A stretch of 9,810 nucleotides of DNA from Pseudomonadota bacterium (GTDB lineage Bacteria; Pseudomonadota; Alphaproteobacteria; Rhizobiales; Hyphomicrobiaceae). The translations under genes were made by a program, and so were the position numbers. Below the pieces are notes generated by a model. The model did no database searches. It had not been told where the DNA came from and worked only from the letters and a program-made list of their open reading frames with translations. The DNA is taken from the NCBI GenBank assembly GCA_021812845.1, contig JAKAML010000026.1, forward strand, positions 1 to 9,810, read 5' to 3'. Position 1 is the stretch's first letter. Every line of letters begins with the position of its first letter. Of this stretch, positions 1 through 5,305 are shown piece by piece.

Positions 1-233
1 GGGCCGCTGCGGGCGTCCTTGTGGCGGAAGTTGATACGCCCCTTGGTCAGGTCGTAGGGGGTCATCTCGACCGTGACGCGGTCGCCGGCCAGGATCCTGA
101 TCCGGTTCTTCTTCATGCGGCCGGAGGTGTAGGCGATCACCTCGTGCCCGTTGTCGAGCGTGACACGGCAGCGTGCGTCGGGCAGCACCTCGGCCACCAC
201 GCCGTCGAACTCGAGCATCTCTTCCTTGGCCAT
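1..233 (-). CDS. infA: Translation initiation factor IF-1, 3' end missing
   Basis: IF-1 binds the A site of the 30S ribosomal subunit and, with IF-2 and IF-3, supports correct start-codon selection in the cytoplasm. The visible 77 codons start [20 protein letters not shown] and carry the S1-type OB fold, with family blocks [16 protein letters not shown] (about residues 39-54) and [13 protein letters not shown] (55-67). Ordinary IF-1 is about 72 residues and ends just after the KGRI block. Here the frame stays open past it with RHKDARSG and runs off the left edge, so this looks like the C-terminally extended paralogue found in several Hyphomicrobiales (family knowledge from memory). The ATG at 231-233 is preceded by CTGGAG about 5 nt upstream. 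The gene lies downstream of cspA on the same strand, but a hairpin terminator separates them, so it may depend on readthrough or on its own promoter. I am sure of the family; the true C-terminus is not visible. Confidence 0.95.
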   Translation of the reverse strand, partial: MAKEEMLEFDGVVAEVLPDARCRVTLDNGHEVIAYTSGRMKKNRIRILAGDRVTVEMTPYDLTKGRINFRHKDARSG

Positions 234-345
234 TCAAACTCCAGTCGCGCGGGACCGTCGCGCATCGCGCCGGTTCCAGGTTGAGCTCCGTGTCGTGGCG
301 GGTCCGCGGCCCGGAAGCCAGCAACCTGTAATGCGCACGACGGAA
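234..345 (-). other. Leader region of infA with folding potential
   Basis: This stretch between the cspA terminator and infA holds no gene. On the infA strand it contains a 7-bp inverted repeat (CAGGTTG at 277-283 and CAACCTG at 322-328) enclosing a smaller CGGG/CCCG stem (299-302 with 310-313). The leader could therefore fold as a nested hairpin. I found no convincing -35/-10 pair, so whether infA has its own promoter is unresolved. Confidence 0.35.
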
Positions 346-376
346 TAGATAAAGGGAGCAGACGGCGCTGCTCCCT
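346..376 (-). terminator. Intrinsic terminator-like hairpin between cspA and infA
   Basis: On the minus strand, AGGGAGCAG pairs perfectly with CTGCTCCCT (353-361 with 368-376, 9 bp, 6-nt loop CGCCGT). It is followed by TTATCTATT, a T-rich but interrupted tract. It lies 44 nt past the cspA stop codon. The stem is strong and the tail is mediocre, so partial readthrough into infA is plausible. This is an inference from sequence only. Confidence 0.6.
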
Positions 377-419
377 GCATTGTGGTGCCGGACCTTGGCC
401 TCGTGTCCTCGGCCTCGGG

Positions 420-626
420 TCAGAGCGGCCGCAGATTGACGGCCGCGAACTTGCCGTTGCGCCCACGCTCCATCTCGTAGGCGAGCTTCTGGCCTTCGCG
501 GAGGGACTGCAGCCCGGCCCGCTCGACGGCGGAGATGTGAACGAAAACGTCGTTACCGCCGTCGTCCGGCTGAATGAATCCGTAGCCCTTCTGACCGTTG
601 AACCACTTCACAGTGCCGTTAGGCAT
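420..626 (-). CDS. cspA: Cold-shock domain protein (CspA family)
   Basis: A small cytoplasmic single-stranded nucleic-acid-binding protein. CspA-family proteins melt mRNA secondary structure and act as RNA chaperones or antiterminators. The 68-residue product is a complete five-strand cold-shock domain: MPNGTVKWFN opening, RNP1-like KGYGFI (13-18), RNP2-like VFVHIS (27-32), then the ERAGLQ and EGQKL blocks. The length matches the family. The chosen ATG (624-626) has GGAGAG about 6 nt upstream. A longer in-frame start at 752 would add 42 residues unlike the family and would begin inside the predicted promoter. The gene follows the atpF end and precedes infA on the same strand. Its leader is about 120 nt and structured, as is common for cold-regulated csp mRNAs. 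Which csp paralogue this is, and whether it is truly cold-induced, cannot be told here. Confidence 0.95.
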   Translation of the reverse strand: MPNGTVKWFNGQKGYGFIQPDDGGNDVFVHISAVERAGLQSLREGQKLAYEMERGRNGKFAAVNLRPL

Positions 627-632
627 CGCGTC

Positions 633-694
633 TCTCCATCCAGCCAATTTCCCTGGCGTGCCGGCCAGGGGCCCATCAAATCGCGCAATGGAGA
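633..694 (-). promoter_or_regulatory. Possible Shine-Dalgarno-sequestering structure in cspA leader
   Basis: In the cspA leader, TCTCCAT (minus strand of 688-694) is the exact complement of ATGGAGA (minus strand of 633-639), which contains the cspA Shine-Dalgarno sequence; up to three further wobble pairs are possible. Between them sits a perfect 7-bp hairpin, CCCTGGC/GCCAGGG (651-657 with 664-670, 6-nt loop). The mRNA could fold with its ribosome-binding site paired, which would be consistent with temperature-dependent translation. This is a hypothesis read from base pairing; no folding energy was computed. Confidence 0.35.
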
Positions 695-743
695 CGTGGT
701 GAGGCAGCGCAATGCCCGACGTCGTGGAACCAAGGCGTGTTCG

Positions 744-780
744 ATGTCGCATTTATGCATCGGATGCGACATAAAGGCAA
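744..780 (-). promoter_or_regulatory. Predicted cspA promoter overlapped by dyad symmetry
   Basis: On the minus strand, TTGCCT (775-780) and CATAAA (752-757) are separated by 17 nt, each matching 4 of 6 positions of the sigma70 consensus. Transcription would begin near 745, giving a leader of about 120 nt. A perfect 9-bp inverted repeat (ATGTCGCAT at 744-752 and ATGCGACAT at 764-772) covers the spacer, the -10 box and the likely start site. A central ATGCAT (755-760) adds a third dyad. This arrangement looks like a repressor or activator site, though the regulator is unknown. Confidence 0.5.
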
Positions 781-803
781 GATATCGACCAAGGAATGGC
801 TGG

Positions 804-831
804 ACCGGATCGATAGCGTTTTCGACCCGGT
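804..831 (-). terminator. Weak hairpin just after atpF, possible operon end
   Basis: Immediately past the atpF stop codon, ACCGG-A-TCGA (804-813) pairs with TCGA-C-CCGGT (822-831), nine pairs with one mismatch and an 8-nt loop. No T-tract follows on the minus strand, so it is not a classical intrinsic terminator. It may protect the 3' end or assist Rho-dependent termination. The call is tentative. Confidence 0.3.
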
Positions 832-834
832 GCG

Positions 835-1326
835 CTAGTTCAGCTTGCCCTTGAGATCGCGGATGCTGTCGGCGATCAGCGCCTCCCCTCCGGCCCCCTG
901 GACCTTGGTCTTGATGAGCTGCTCGGCGGCGGCGAGCGCGGCGTCGACAGCGCTGGAGCGGACCTCGCTCAGGGCCTGGTTTTCCGCCCGCTTGATCTTG
1001 TCCTCGGCGAGGCGCGACTGCCGCTCGAGCAGGTCGGCGAGCGACTTCCTGGTCTCTGCGGCGAGCTTCTCGGCATCTTGCTTGGCCTGGCCGACGATGT
1101 CCTTGGCCTCGTCGGCCGCCTCGCGGCTCTTCCTCTGGTAGTCGGCGAGCAGCTGCTGCGCCTCCTCGCGCAGGCGGCGCGCCTCGTCGAGCTCCTGCCG
1201 GATCGCGTTGGACCGCTCGTCGAGCGACTTGGCGACGATGGCCGGTGCCTTGGCGTAGAGCAGGATGGCGACGAAGGCGAGGAAGCCGACGAGCACCCAG
1301 AATTCTGCTGTGGCGGGATTGAGCAT
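835..1326 (-). CDS. atpF: ATP synthase F0 subunit b
   Basis: Subunit b forms half of the peripheral stalk that holds F1 against the rotating c-ring in the inner membrane. The product is 163 residues: one N-terminal membrane helix (about 9-26, FWVLVGFLAFVAILLYAKAP), then a long charged heptad-rich helix to the C-terminus (ARRLREEAQQLLADYQRKSR and onward), the usual b architecture and length. The start MLNPATAEFW at 1324-1326 lies 8 bp past the atpF' stop. The AGGT serving as ribosome-binding site overlaps that stop codon, which suggests translational coupling. It is the last gene of the F0 operon. An open frame continues upstream to 1953 but is only GC-rich readthrough across atpF' in another frame. 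Confidence 0.96.
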   Translation of the reverse strand: MLNPATAEFWVLVGFLAFVAILLYAKAPAIVAKSLDERSNAIRQELDEARRLREEAQQLLADYQRKSREAADEAKDIVGQAKQDAEKLAAETRKSLADLLERQSRLAEDKIKRAENQALSEVRSSAVDAALAAAEQLIKTKVQGAGGEALIADSIRDLKGKLN

Positions 1327-1334
1327 CGGGAACC

Positions 1335-1886
1335 TCACTTGCCGGCGGCGGCCAGCGCCTTCTTGATCTCGTCGGTGCTCGGCTGCTGGCCGGTCAGTGC
1401 GGCGACGACGGCGCCGGCCGTGTCGACGGCGATCTCGGACACGCTCTGCATGGCCTTGGTCTTGGTGGCGGCGATGCGCGCCTCCGCGCCGGCGATCTTG
1501 GCGGCGAGCGCGGTCTCGAGCGCCGTCTTCTCGCGCTCGGTCTCGGCGGCGAGGCGGTCGCGCATCTCGCGCGCCGTGGCGCCGGCCTGGCCGCGGGCGT
1601 CGGCGATCGCCTGCTCGTAGCCCTTGAGCGCCTTTTCCGTCTCGCGCTTCAGCCGCTCGGCCTCGTCGAGGTCGCGGCGGATGCGGGCCTGGCGCTCGTG
1701 CAGCACCTCGCCGATGCGCGGCAGGGCGAGGCGCGACAGGAGCATGTAGAGCGCCACGAAGGTCAATGCCAGCCACACGAGCTGCGAGGGATAGAACTGG
1801 GTATCGAGCGGGGGGAACAGCTTGGCGTGTGCCCCGCCGGGCGCCTCGGTTCCAGCGCTCGTCTTCTCGTTGACCTTCTGGGCCAT
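1335..1886 (-). CDS. atpF': ATP synthase F0 subunit b' (second b-type subunit)
   Basis: Alphaproteobacteria and photosynthetic bacteria build the peripheral stalk from a b/b' heterodimer. This 183-residue protein has an N-terminal extension (1-30, ending FPPLDTQ), the typical b' membrane entry YPSQLVWLALTFVALYMLL (32-50), the PRIGEVL block, and a long coiled-coil stalk (about 57-160). The FPPLDTQFYPSQLVWL sequence separates it from the ordinary b subunit that follows. The ATG at 1884-1886 is the only start in frame nearby. It lacks a convincing Shine-Dalgarno sequence: the upstream mRNA instead contains a pyrimidine run CCTCCTCCC. It is separated from atpE by a 264-bp gap but from atpF by only 8 bp. 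Annotated elsewhere as atpG or atpX. Function is sure; start efficiency is unclear. Confidence 0.95.
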   Translation of the reverse strand: MAQKVNEKTSAGTEAPGGAHAKLFPPLDTQFYPSQLVWLALTFVALYMLLSRLALPRIGEVLHERQARIRRDLDEAERLKRETEKALKGYEQAIADARGQAGATAREMRDRLAAETEREKTALETALAAKIAGAEARIAATKTKAMQSVSEIAVDTAGAVVAALTGQQPSTDEIKKALAAAGK

Positions 1887-2150
1887 GGGTCGCGTCCAGA
1901 TCGGGAGGAGGAAAATCGGTTGCCGTGCGCCTCGGGAACGCCGCGACCGCCACGGACGGCGCGTGCGCCGGTCACCCGGCAGGGCCGGCCGGATCGGGCG
2001 TCGTCGTGCACGTCGTCATGCGGGTCGCTCGACACTCCGGAACGGAGCTCGTCGGAGTCCGTAGCGGGCGATCCGTCGCGGGCGGCGGGCAGGTGGCGAC
2101 GTCACGCCGTGCGGCGCGCGTCGTCCGGCCTGCCTGCCGTCGCGTCCGGA
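1887..2150 (-). other. Long untranslated gap inside the F0 operon
   Basis: The 264 bp between the atpE stop and the atpF' start contain no supportable gene. Short dyads occur, for example CTCCG/CGGAG (2035-2039 with 2043-2047) and a competing ACTCCG/CGGAGT pair (2034-2039 with 2053-2058). No T-tract follows any of them, so I see no intrinsic terminator, and no clear sigma70 promoter. The region may be a spacer that stabilises the atpE message or sets the ratio of c to b subunits, but this is inference. Confidence 0.4.
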
Positions 2151-2375
2151 TCAGGCGAAGAGCAGCAGGAAGGCGATGACGAGCGCGAAGATGCCGAGCG
2201 CCTCGGTCACGGCGAAGCCGAAGATCAGGCGGCCGAACTGGCCGTCGGCGGCCGACGGATTGCGCAGCGCGCCCTGCAGGAACTGGCCGAACAGGTTGCC
2301 GACGCCGATGGCGGCGACACCGATCCCGAGGGCGGCGATGCCTGCACCGATGAGCTTTGCAGACGCAGCGTCCAT
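2151..2375 (-). CDS. atpE: ATP synthase F0 subunit c (proteolipid)
   Basis: Subunit c forms the membrane ring whose carboxylates carry protons during rotation. The 74-residue product is two membrane helices: the first has the small-residue packing run [11 protein letters not shown] (16-26), then the polar loop R38-N39-P40 that contacts F1, then the second helix with the ion-binding carboxylate Glu58 in [10 protein letters not shown]. No extra sodium-coordinating pattern stands out, so proton coupling is expected. The ATG at 2373-2375 has a strong GGAG 8 nt upstream, the best ribosome-binding site in the operon, as suits the most abundant subunit. It sits between atpB and the long gap before atpF'. 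The length is typical for the class. Confidence 0.98.
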   Translation of the reverse strand: MDAASAKLIGAGIAALGIGVAAIGVGNLFGQFLQGALRNPSAADGQFGRLIFGFAVTEALGIFALVIAFLLLFA

Positions 2376-2442
2376 GTGACTTCTCCTTTTGGTTGATCTC
2401 TGTCGATCGGCTGGAAGGCGGGGCCGTGCGGGTCCGGTCCGG

Positions 2443-3189
2443 CTAGTGGCCCGGGTGCAGGGCGTCGTTGAGGTACATGCAGGTCAGCATCGTGAAGACG
2501 TAGGCCTGCAGGAAGGCGACGAGGAACTCGAGCGCGGTGATGCCGACGACCGCGATCAGCGGCAGCGGCGCCAGGAGCTTGACCGTGCCGGCGGCGCCGA
2601 GCAGCATGACGATGAAGCCCGCGAACACCTTGAGCGTGATGTGGCCGGCGAGCATGTTGGCGAACAGACGCAGCGAATGGCTGATCGGGCGCGAGAAGAA
2701 CGAGATGACCTCGATCGCGGACACGAGCGGCAGCACGTAGACCGGCACGCCGTCGGGCACGAACAGCTTGAGGAAGCGGAAGCCGTTCTTCCAGAAGCCG
2801 GCGACGATGACGGTGACGAAGACGAGCAGCGCCAGCGCGGCGGTGACGATGATGTGGCTCGTGACCGTGAACGTGCCCGGGATGAGCCCGATCATGTTGG
2901 CGGCGAAGATGAACATGAACAGGGTGAAGATCAGCGGGAAGAACTTCATCCCTTCGTCGCCCATGCTGTCGCGGATCATGCCGGCGACGAACTCGTAGGC
3001 CATCTCGGCGAGCGACTGCAGGCGGCTCGGCACCAGCGCCCGCGTCTGCATGGCGTAGACGAGGAAGCCGACCACGGCCAGGGCCGCGATCAGCATGTAC
3101 ATCGACGAGTTGGTGAACGAGACGTCGTGGCCGAAGATATTGATCGGGAAGATGCGATGGAGATCGAACTGGTGAATGGGATCGGGCAT
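2443..3189 (-). CDS. atpB: ATP synthase F0 subunit a
   Basis: Subunit a provides the two proton half-channels beside the c-ring. The 248-residue product is polytopic. The invariant arginine is Arg174 in [13 protein letters not shown] (171-183), and [15 protein letters not shown] (218-232) is the conserved last helix. [23 protein letters not shown] (83-105) marks an earlier helix and loop (seen as several short blocks). I chose ATG at 3187-3189 because MPDPIHQF matches the family start and GGAGG lies 10 nt upstream. An alternative GTG at 3223-3225, with a G-rich run 6 nt before it, would add 12 residues. The gene starts 53 bp after atpI and ends 67 bp before atpE on the same transcript. Confidence 0.97.
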   Translation of the reverse strand: MPDPIHQFDLHRIFPINIFGHDVSFTNSSMYMLIAALAVVGFLVYAMQTRALVPSRLQSLAEMAYEFVAGMIRDSMGDEGMKFFPLIFTLFMFIFAANMIGLIPGTFTVTSHIIVTAALALLVFVTVIVAGFWKNGFRFLKLFVPDGVPVYVLPLVSAIEVISFFSRPISHSLRLFANMLAGHITLKVFAGFIVMLLGAAGTVKLLAPLPLIAVVGITALEFLVAFLQAYVFTMLTCMYLNDALHPGH

Positions 3190-3242
3190 TCCCGTCCCGC
3201 CTCCGGCTGCATTCGAAGCTGCCACGTCAATCCCCCATCCTG

Positions 3243-3674
3243 TCAGACGTCGTCGCCGTCCGGTACCGACCTGCCGATGTTGCCGCCGGTCGATGCGGCG
3301 ACTTCGGCCTGAACCTTCTTGTATCCCCTCAGCACGTTGCGCACTCCGGCCGCGAAGCCGAGGATGACGAGGGGCAGAAACAACCAAGGCGTCGTGCCGA
3401 GCCATTGGTCCAGAACGTAGCCGATCAACCCACCCACCAGCACCGCCGCGACGAGCTCGGAGGCCATCCGCAGGCCATAGGCCATGCCGCGGCTCGACGT
3501 GCGCCGATCGCGGCCGGCCCTGGCCTCGGCCGCATCACGCGACCTGACGTCGCCGAGACGCTTGTCGAGGCCCGCGATCCGGCGCTCGAAAGCCGCCCGA
3601 TCCTCCGGACCGAGATTGCCGCCGGGTTCGCGTCGAGTGCCGCTCTGACCGTCGCCCTTGTTCGCTTCCGACAT
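3243..3674 (-). CDS. atpI: AtpI/AtpZ-family ATP synthase accessory membrane protein
   Basis: AtpI-type proteins are small inner-membrane proteins encoded first in many F0 operons. They are not part of the final enzyme; roles in c-ring assembly or in divalent cation supply have been proposed. This 143-residue protein has a hydrophilic, arginine-rich N-terminal half (1-68, including [15 protein letters not shown]) and two membrane helices (about 71-92 and 95-114), with [12 protein letters not shown] and [19 protein letters not shown] matching the family. ATG at 3672-3674 is preceded by GAGGG about 10 nt upstream; the longer frame to 3860 would start upstream of the predicted promoter and is rejected. 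As first gene it defines the operon start. The family is clear; the exact role is not. Confidence 0.9.
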   Translation of the reverse strand: MSEANKGDGQSGTRREPGGNLGPEDRAAFERRIAGLDKRLGDVRSRDAAEARAGRDRRTSSRGMAYGLRMASELVAAVLVGGLIGYVLDQWLGTTPWLFLPLVILGFAAGVRNVLRGYKKVQAEVAASTGGNIGRSVPDGDDV

Positions 3675-3732
3675 GGCGGGATCGCCCTCGAATGACAGGT
3701 CTCGGCGGTGTGAGGGGTAATCGTCGGCGCGG

Positions 3733-3761
3733 ACCATAGTGACGGTGCCGGGGGGTGTCAA
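3733..3761 (-). promoter_or_regulatory. Predicted sigma70 promoter of the F0 ATP synthase operon
   Basis: The minus strand carries a perfect -35 box TTGACA (3756-3761), a 17-nt spacer and TATGGT (3733-3738) as -10. Transcription would start near 3726, about 52 nt before atpI. This is the best consensus promoter in the window and is well placed for the atpI-B-E-F'-F transcript. Confidence 0.65.
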
Positions 3762-3762
3762 G

Positions 3763-3790
3763 AAAACCGGCCCCCACCATGGTCGGGGGC
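3763..3790 (-). terminator. Orphan terminator-like hairpin directly upstream of the atp promoter
   Basis: On the minus strand GCCCCC (3785-3790) pairs with GGGGGC (3770-3775) around a 9-nt loop containing CCATGG. It is followed by CGG and then TTTTCTT, so it has intrinsic-terminator form. There is no minus-strand gene just upstream of it, because that strand is antisense to the SUMF1-like gene. Its T-tract abuts the atp -35 box (TTTTCTTGACA). It may insulate the operon from antisense readthrough or be the leftover end of a lost neighbour. Confidence 0.5.
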
Positions 3791-4003
3791 GAGGTATGGC
3801 GAAACCGCGCAGGTCCGAAGGTCCGGCGGACGGATCGCAGAGGCCCGTCCGGCCGGGCACGCCGGCTCGGCCGCCGCGGCGGCCTGACGCCCGACTTGCA
3901 GCTACGGCGCCGGGGCGGCCAGGGCGCCCCCGCGTTGAGGGTTTGATGACGGTTGGCTGCTAGATTTCACACGATTTTCAGCCTGTCACCGGGGCCTTTT
4001 GTC
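3791..4003. other. Divergent intergenic stretch upstream of the SUMF1-like gene
   Basis: No gene is supported here. It contains a perfect 16-bp palindrome GGCCGCCGCGGCGGCC (3869-3884), one copy of a 15-bp direct repeat (3920-3934) and a more AT-rich stretch at 3940-4000 that should hold the promoter of the plus-strand gene. The best boxes I can find, TTGAGG (3935-3940) and TAGATT (3961-3966), are 20 nt apart, which is too far for a confident call. Confidence 0.4.
3920..3934 (+). repeat. 15-bp direct repeat, left copy
   Basis: CAGGGCGCCCCCGCG occurs here and again, exactly and in the same orientation, at 5118-5132. The copies bracket the SUMF1-like gene. In DNA this GC-rich a 15-bp match can arise by chance, so its meaning is uncertain. 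Confidence 0.4.
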
Positions 4004-5110
4004 ATGATGAACTGGCTACTCGTCGGACTTCTCGTATTGGCGCTGGGCGGCATCGGCGCGCTGGCGATGATGATCGACAGCGGTGTCGAGGACAAACAGA
4101 AGCAGCGCTTCGTCTATGCGCTGTTCGGCCTGTTCGGGTTGATCGGCATCGTCTTCCTGATGGTCGAGGACAAGACGGCATTCGTCTACGGCGACTGGGA
4201 GTCGAAGGGCAAGCCGAGCGGCAAGAAGTCGAAGCAGCACGCCGAGGTCACCGAGGGCGGCGACGGCCGGGTGGCCGAGGCCGAGGTGACCTCGAAGCAG
4301 GCCGGAGCGGGCGGAGAGGATGCCGCCGGCGGCGACGGCCGCGGGAAAAGCAAGGAGACCGCGGACGGCCGCGATTGTCCGATGTGCCCGCCGATGGTGC
4401 GGCTGATGGGCGGCCGGACGGTTGTCGGCACGCTGTTCCGCGAGGCGGGGCAGGGCGGTCCGGTGCTCGGGCCGCTGCAGGAGGTGATGCAGCAGGCCTA
4501 CTCGATCGGCCGCTACGAGATCACCGTCGGCCAGTTCGACGCCTTCGTGAAGGCCAAGGGCCACAAGCCCGCCTCGACCTGCCGCATCGGCGGCAAGGTG
4601 GTCGAGGGCAGCTACCTCGCCCCCGGCTTCGAGCAGTCGCGCGAGCACCCGGTCGTGTGCATAAGCTGGTACGATGCCGCCGCCTACGCCTCGTGGCTGA
4701 CCGACAAGACGGGGCGCCGCTATGCGCTGCCGACCGAGATCGAGTGGGAGCACGCCGCGCGCGCCGGCGCGCTCGACCCCTACGTCAACGGCAAGCAGAT
4801 CCACCCCGCCCAGGCCCAGTTCCGCGCGGTCGGTCCGGCGCGCACGGGCACGCTCGACATCGGCCAGTTCAGCTCCAACAAGTTCGGCCTCTACGACGTC
4901 CACGGCAACGCGGCGGAGATGATCCGCAACTGCTGGAGCACGTCGGAGGAGGCGGTCGGTGCGGCGACGGGCGAATGTGCGACGCGGACCACCAAGGGCG
5001 GCTCGTGGCAATCGACGGCCGGCCATATCCAGTTCGCCGCGCGCGCGCCGATCCCGATCGGCGAGGCCGACAACGCGACGGGCTTCCGCGTCGTGCGCCA
5101 CAAGGAATAG
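4004..5110 (+). CDS. Membrane-anchored SUMF1/FGE-sulfatase-domain protein
   Basis: This 368-residue protein has two N-terminal membrane helices (about 3-24 and 36-54), a charged low-complexity linker (60-123) and a C-terminal SUMF1/FGE-sulfatase domain (about 125-368). Domain blocks are CPMCPPMVRLMGG (125-137), YSIGRYEITVGQFDAF (from 166), PVVCISWYDAAAYASWL (from 216), YALPTEIEWEHAARAG, FGLYDVHGNAAE (294-305), KGGSW (331-335) and GFRVVR at the end. True aerobic formylglycine-generating enzymes carry two active-site cysteines shortly after the GGS motif. Here that stretch reads QSTAGHIQFAAR with no cysteine, so sulfatase activation is unlikely and no sulfatase gene is nearby. Remaining cysteines (125, 128, 219 and others) could form disulfides if the domain is periplasmic; topology is ambiguous from charges. 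Start MMNW at 4004 places the first helix at the N-terminus, but its ribosome-binding site is weak. It faces opposite to its neighbours. Substrate and role are unknown. Confidence 0.85.
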   Translation: MMNWLLVGLLVLALGGIGALAMMIDSGVEDKQKQRFVYALFGLFGLIGIVFLMVEDKTAFVYGDWESKGKPSGKKSKQHAEVTEGGDGRVAEAEVTSKQAGAGGEDAAGGDGRGKSKETADGRDCPMCPPMVRLMGGRTVVGTLFREAGQGGPVLGPLQEVMQQAYSIGRYEITVGQFDAFVKAKGHKPASTCRIGGKVVEGSYLAPGFEQSREHPVVCISWYDAAAYASWLTDKTGRRYALPTEIEWEHAARAGALDPYVNGKQIHPAQAQFRAVGPARTGTLDIGQFSSNKFGLYDVHGNAAEMIRNCWSTSEEAVGAATGECATRTTKGGSWQSTAGHIQFAARAPIPIGEADNATGFRVVRHKE

Positions 5111-5117
5111 CGGCCGG

Positions 5118-5132
5118 CAGGGCGCCCCCGCG
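5118..5132 (+). repeat. 15-bp direct repeat, right copy
   Basis: This is an exact second copy of CAGGGCGCCCCCGCG (see 3920-3934), starting 8 bp after the SUMF1-like stop codon. The two copies enclose the gene and its upstream region. Confidence 0.4.
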
Positions 5133-5143
5133 GGCGAAACGCG

Positions 5144-5172
5144 CCACCCTCCCCGCGAGGGGGTGGGGGAGG
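5144..5172 (+). repeat. C/G-rich palindrome after the SUMF1-like gene (REP-like)
   Basis: CCACCCTC (5144-5151) can pair with GGGGGTGG (5159-5166), with one G-U pair. Alternatively CCTCCCC (5148-5154) pairs with GGGGAGG (5166-5172). Such CCCTCCCCGCGAGGGGG motifs resemble dispersed palindromes common in GC-rich proteobacterial genomes (from memory). It lies 33 nt after the stop codon and may end the transcript, though no T-tract follows. Confidence 0.4.
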
Positions 5173-5214
5173 TCGGGAGCGGGCGGGGCGGTCGTGTGCT
5201 GCGGGGTCATACCC

Positions 5215-5293
5215 GCTAGTGTTCCGGTTCCGACATTTGCTTCCCGTTGCAGCAAGCTCCAGTGCAAATGTCGGAACCAAAAGGAACACTAGC
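5215..5293. repeat. Hairpin element 1 (MITE- or REP-like, CTAG ends)
   Basis: CTAGTGTTCC (5216-5225) pairs with GGAACACTAG (5283-5292), and GGTTCCGACATTTGC (5226-5240) pairs with GCAAATGTCGGAACC (5264-5278). That is 25 perfect pairs, with one 4-nt bulge AAAA (5279-5282) in the 3' arm and a 23-nt loop; a further G-C pair closes the outside. CTAG at both ends would fit a TA target duplication, as in IS630/mariner-related miniature elements, but no transposase is present. It lies between two convergent genes, so either transcript could form the hairpin. See its partner at 5306-5384. Confidence 0.75.
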
Positions 5294-5305
5294 AACGCTA
5301 TGATT

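Noticed and set aside
627..752. N-terminal extension of the cold-shock protein to an ATG at 752
   Set aside because: It would add 42 residues without family support, and it starts within the predicted -10 box. The ATG at 626 has a good Shine-Dalgarno sequence.
1925..2179. Plus-strand small frame preceded by GGGAGGAGG
   Set aside because: The purine run looks like a ribosome-binding site, but the product is arginine-rich and antisense to the operon gap, with nothing supporting a gene.
2389..3312. 307-codon plus-strand frame opposite atpB
   Set aside because: The product is a run of Glu, Asp, Arg and His typical of the antisense of a membrane protein gene; atpB is certain on the other strand.
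3190..3405. Long upstream extension of atpB to 3405
   Set aside because: It overlaps atpI coding sequence in another phase and has no similarity to subunit a. Only the short GTG alternative at 3225 is worth keeping in mind.
4016..5101. 361-codon minus-strand frame opposite the SUMF1-like gene
   Set aside because: The plus-strand frame has clear domain motifs; the antisense product is low-complexity and matches nothing I recognise.
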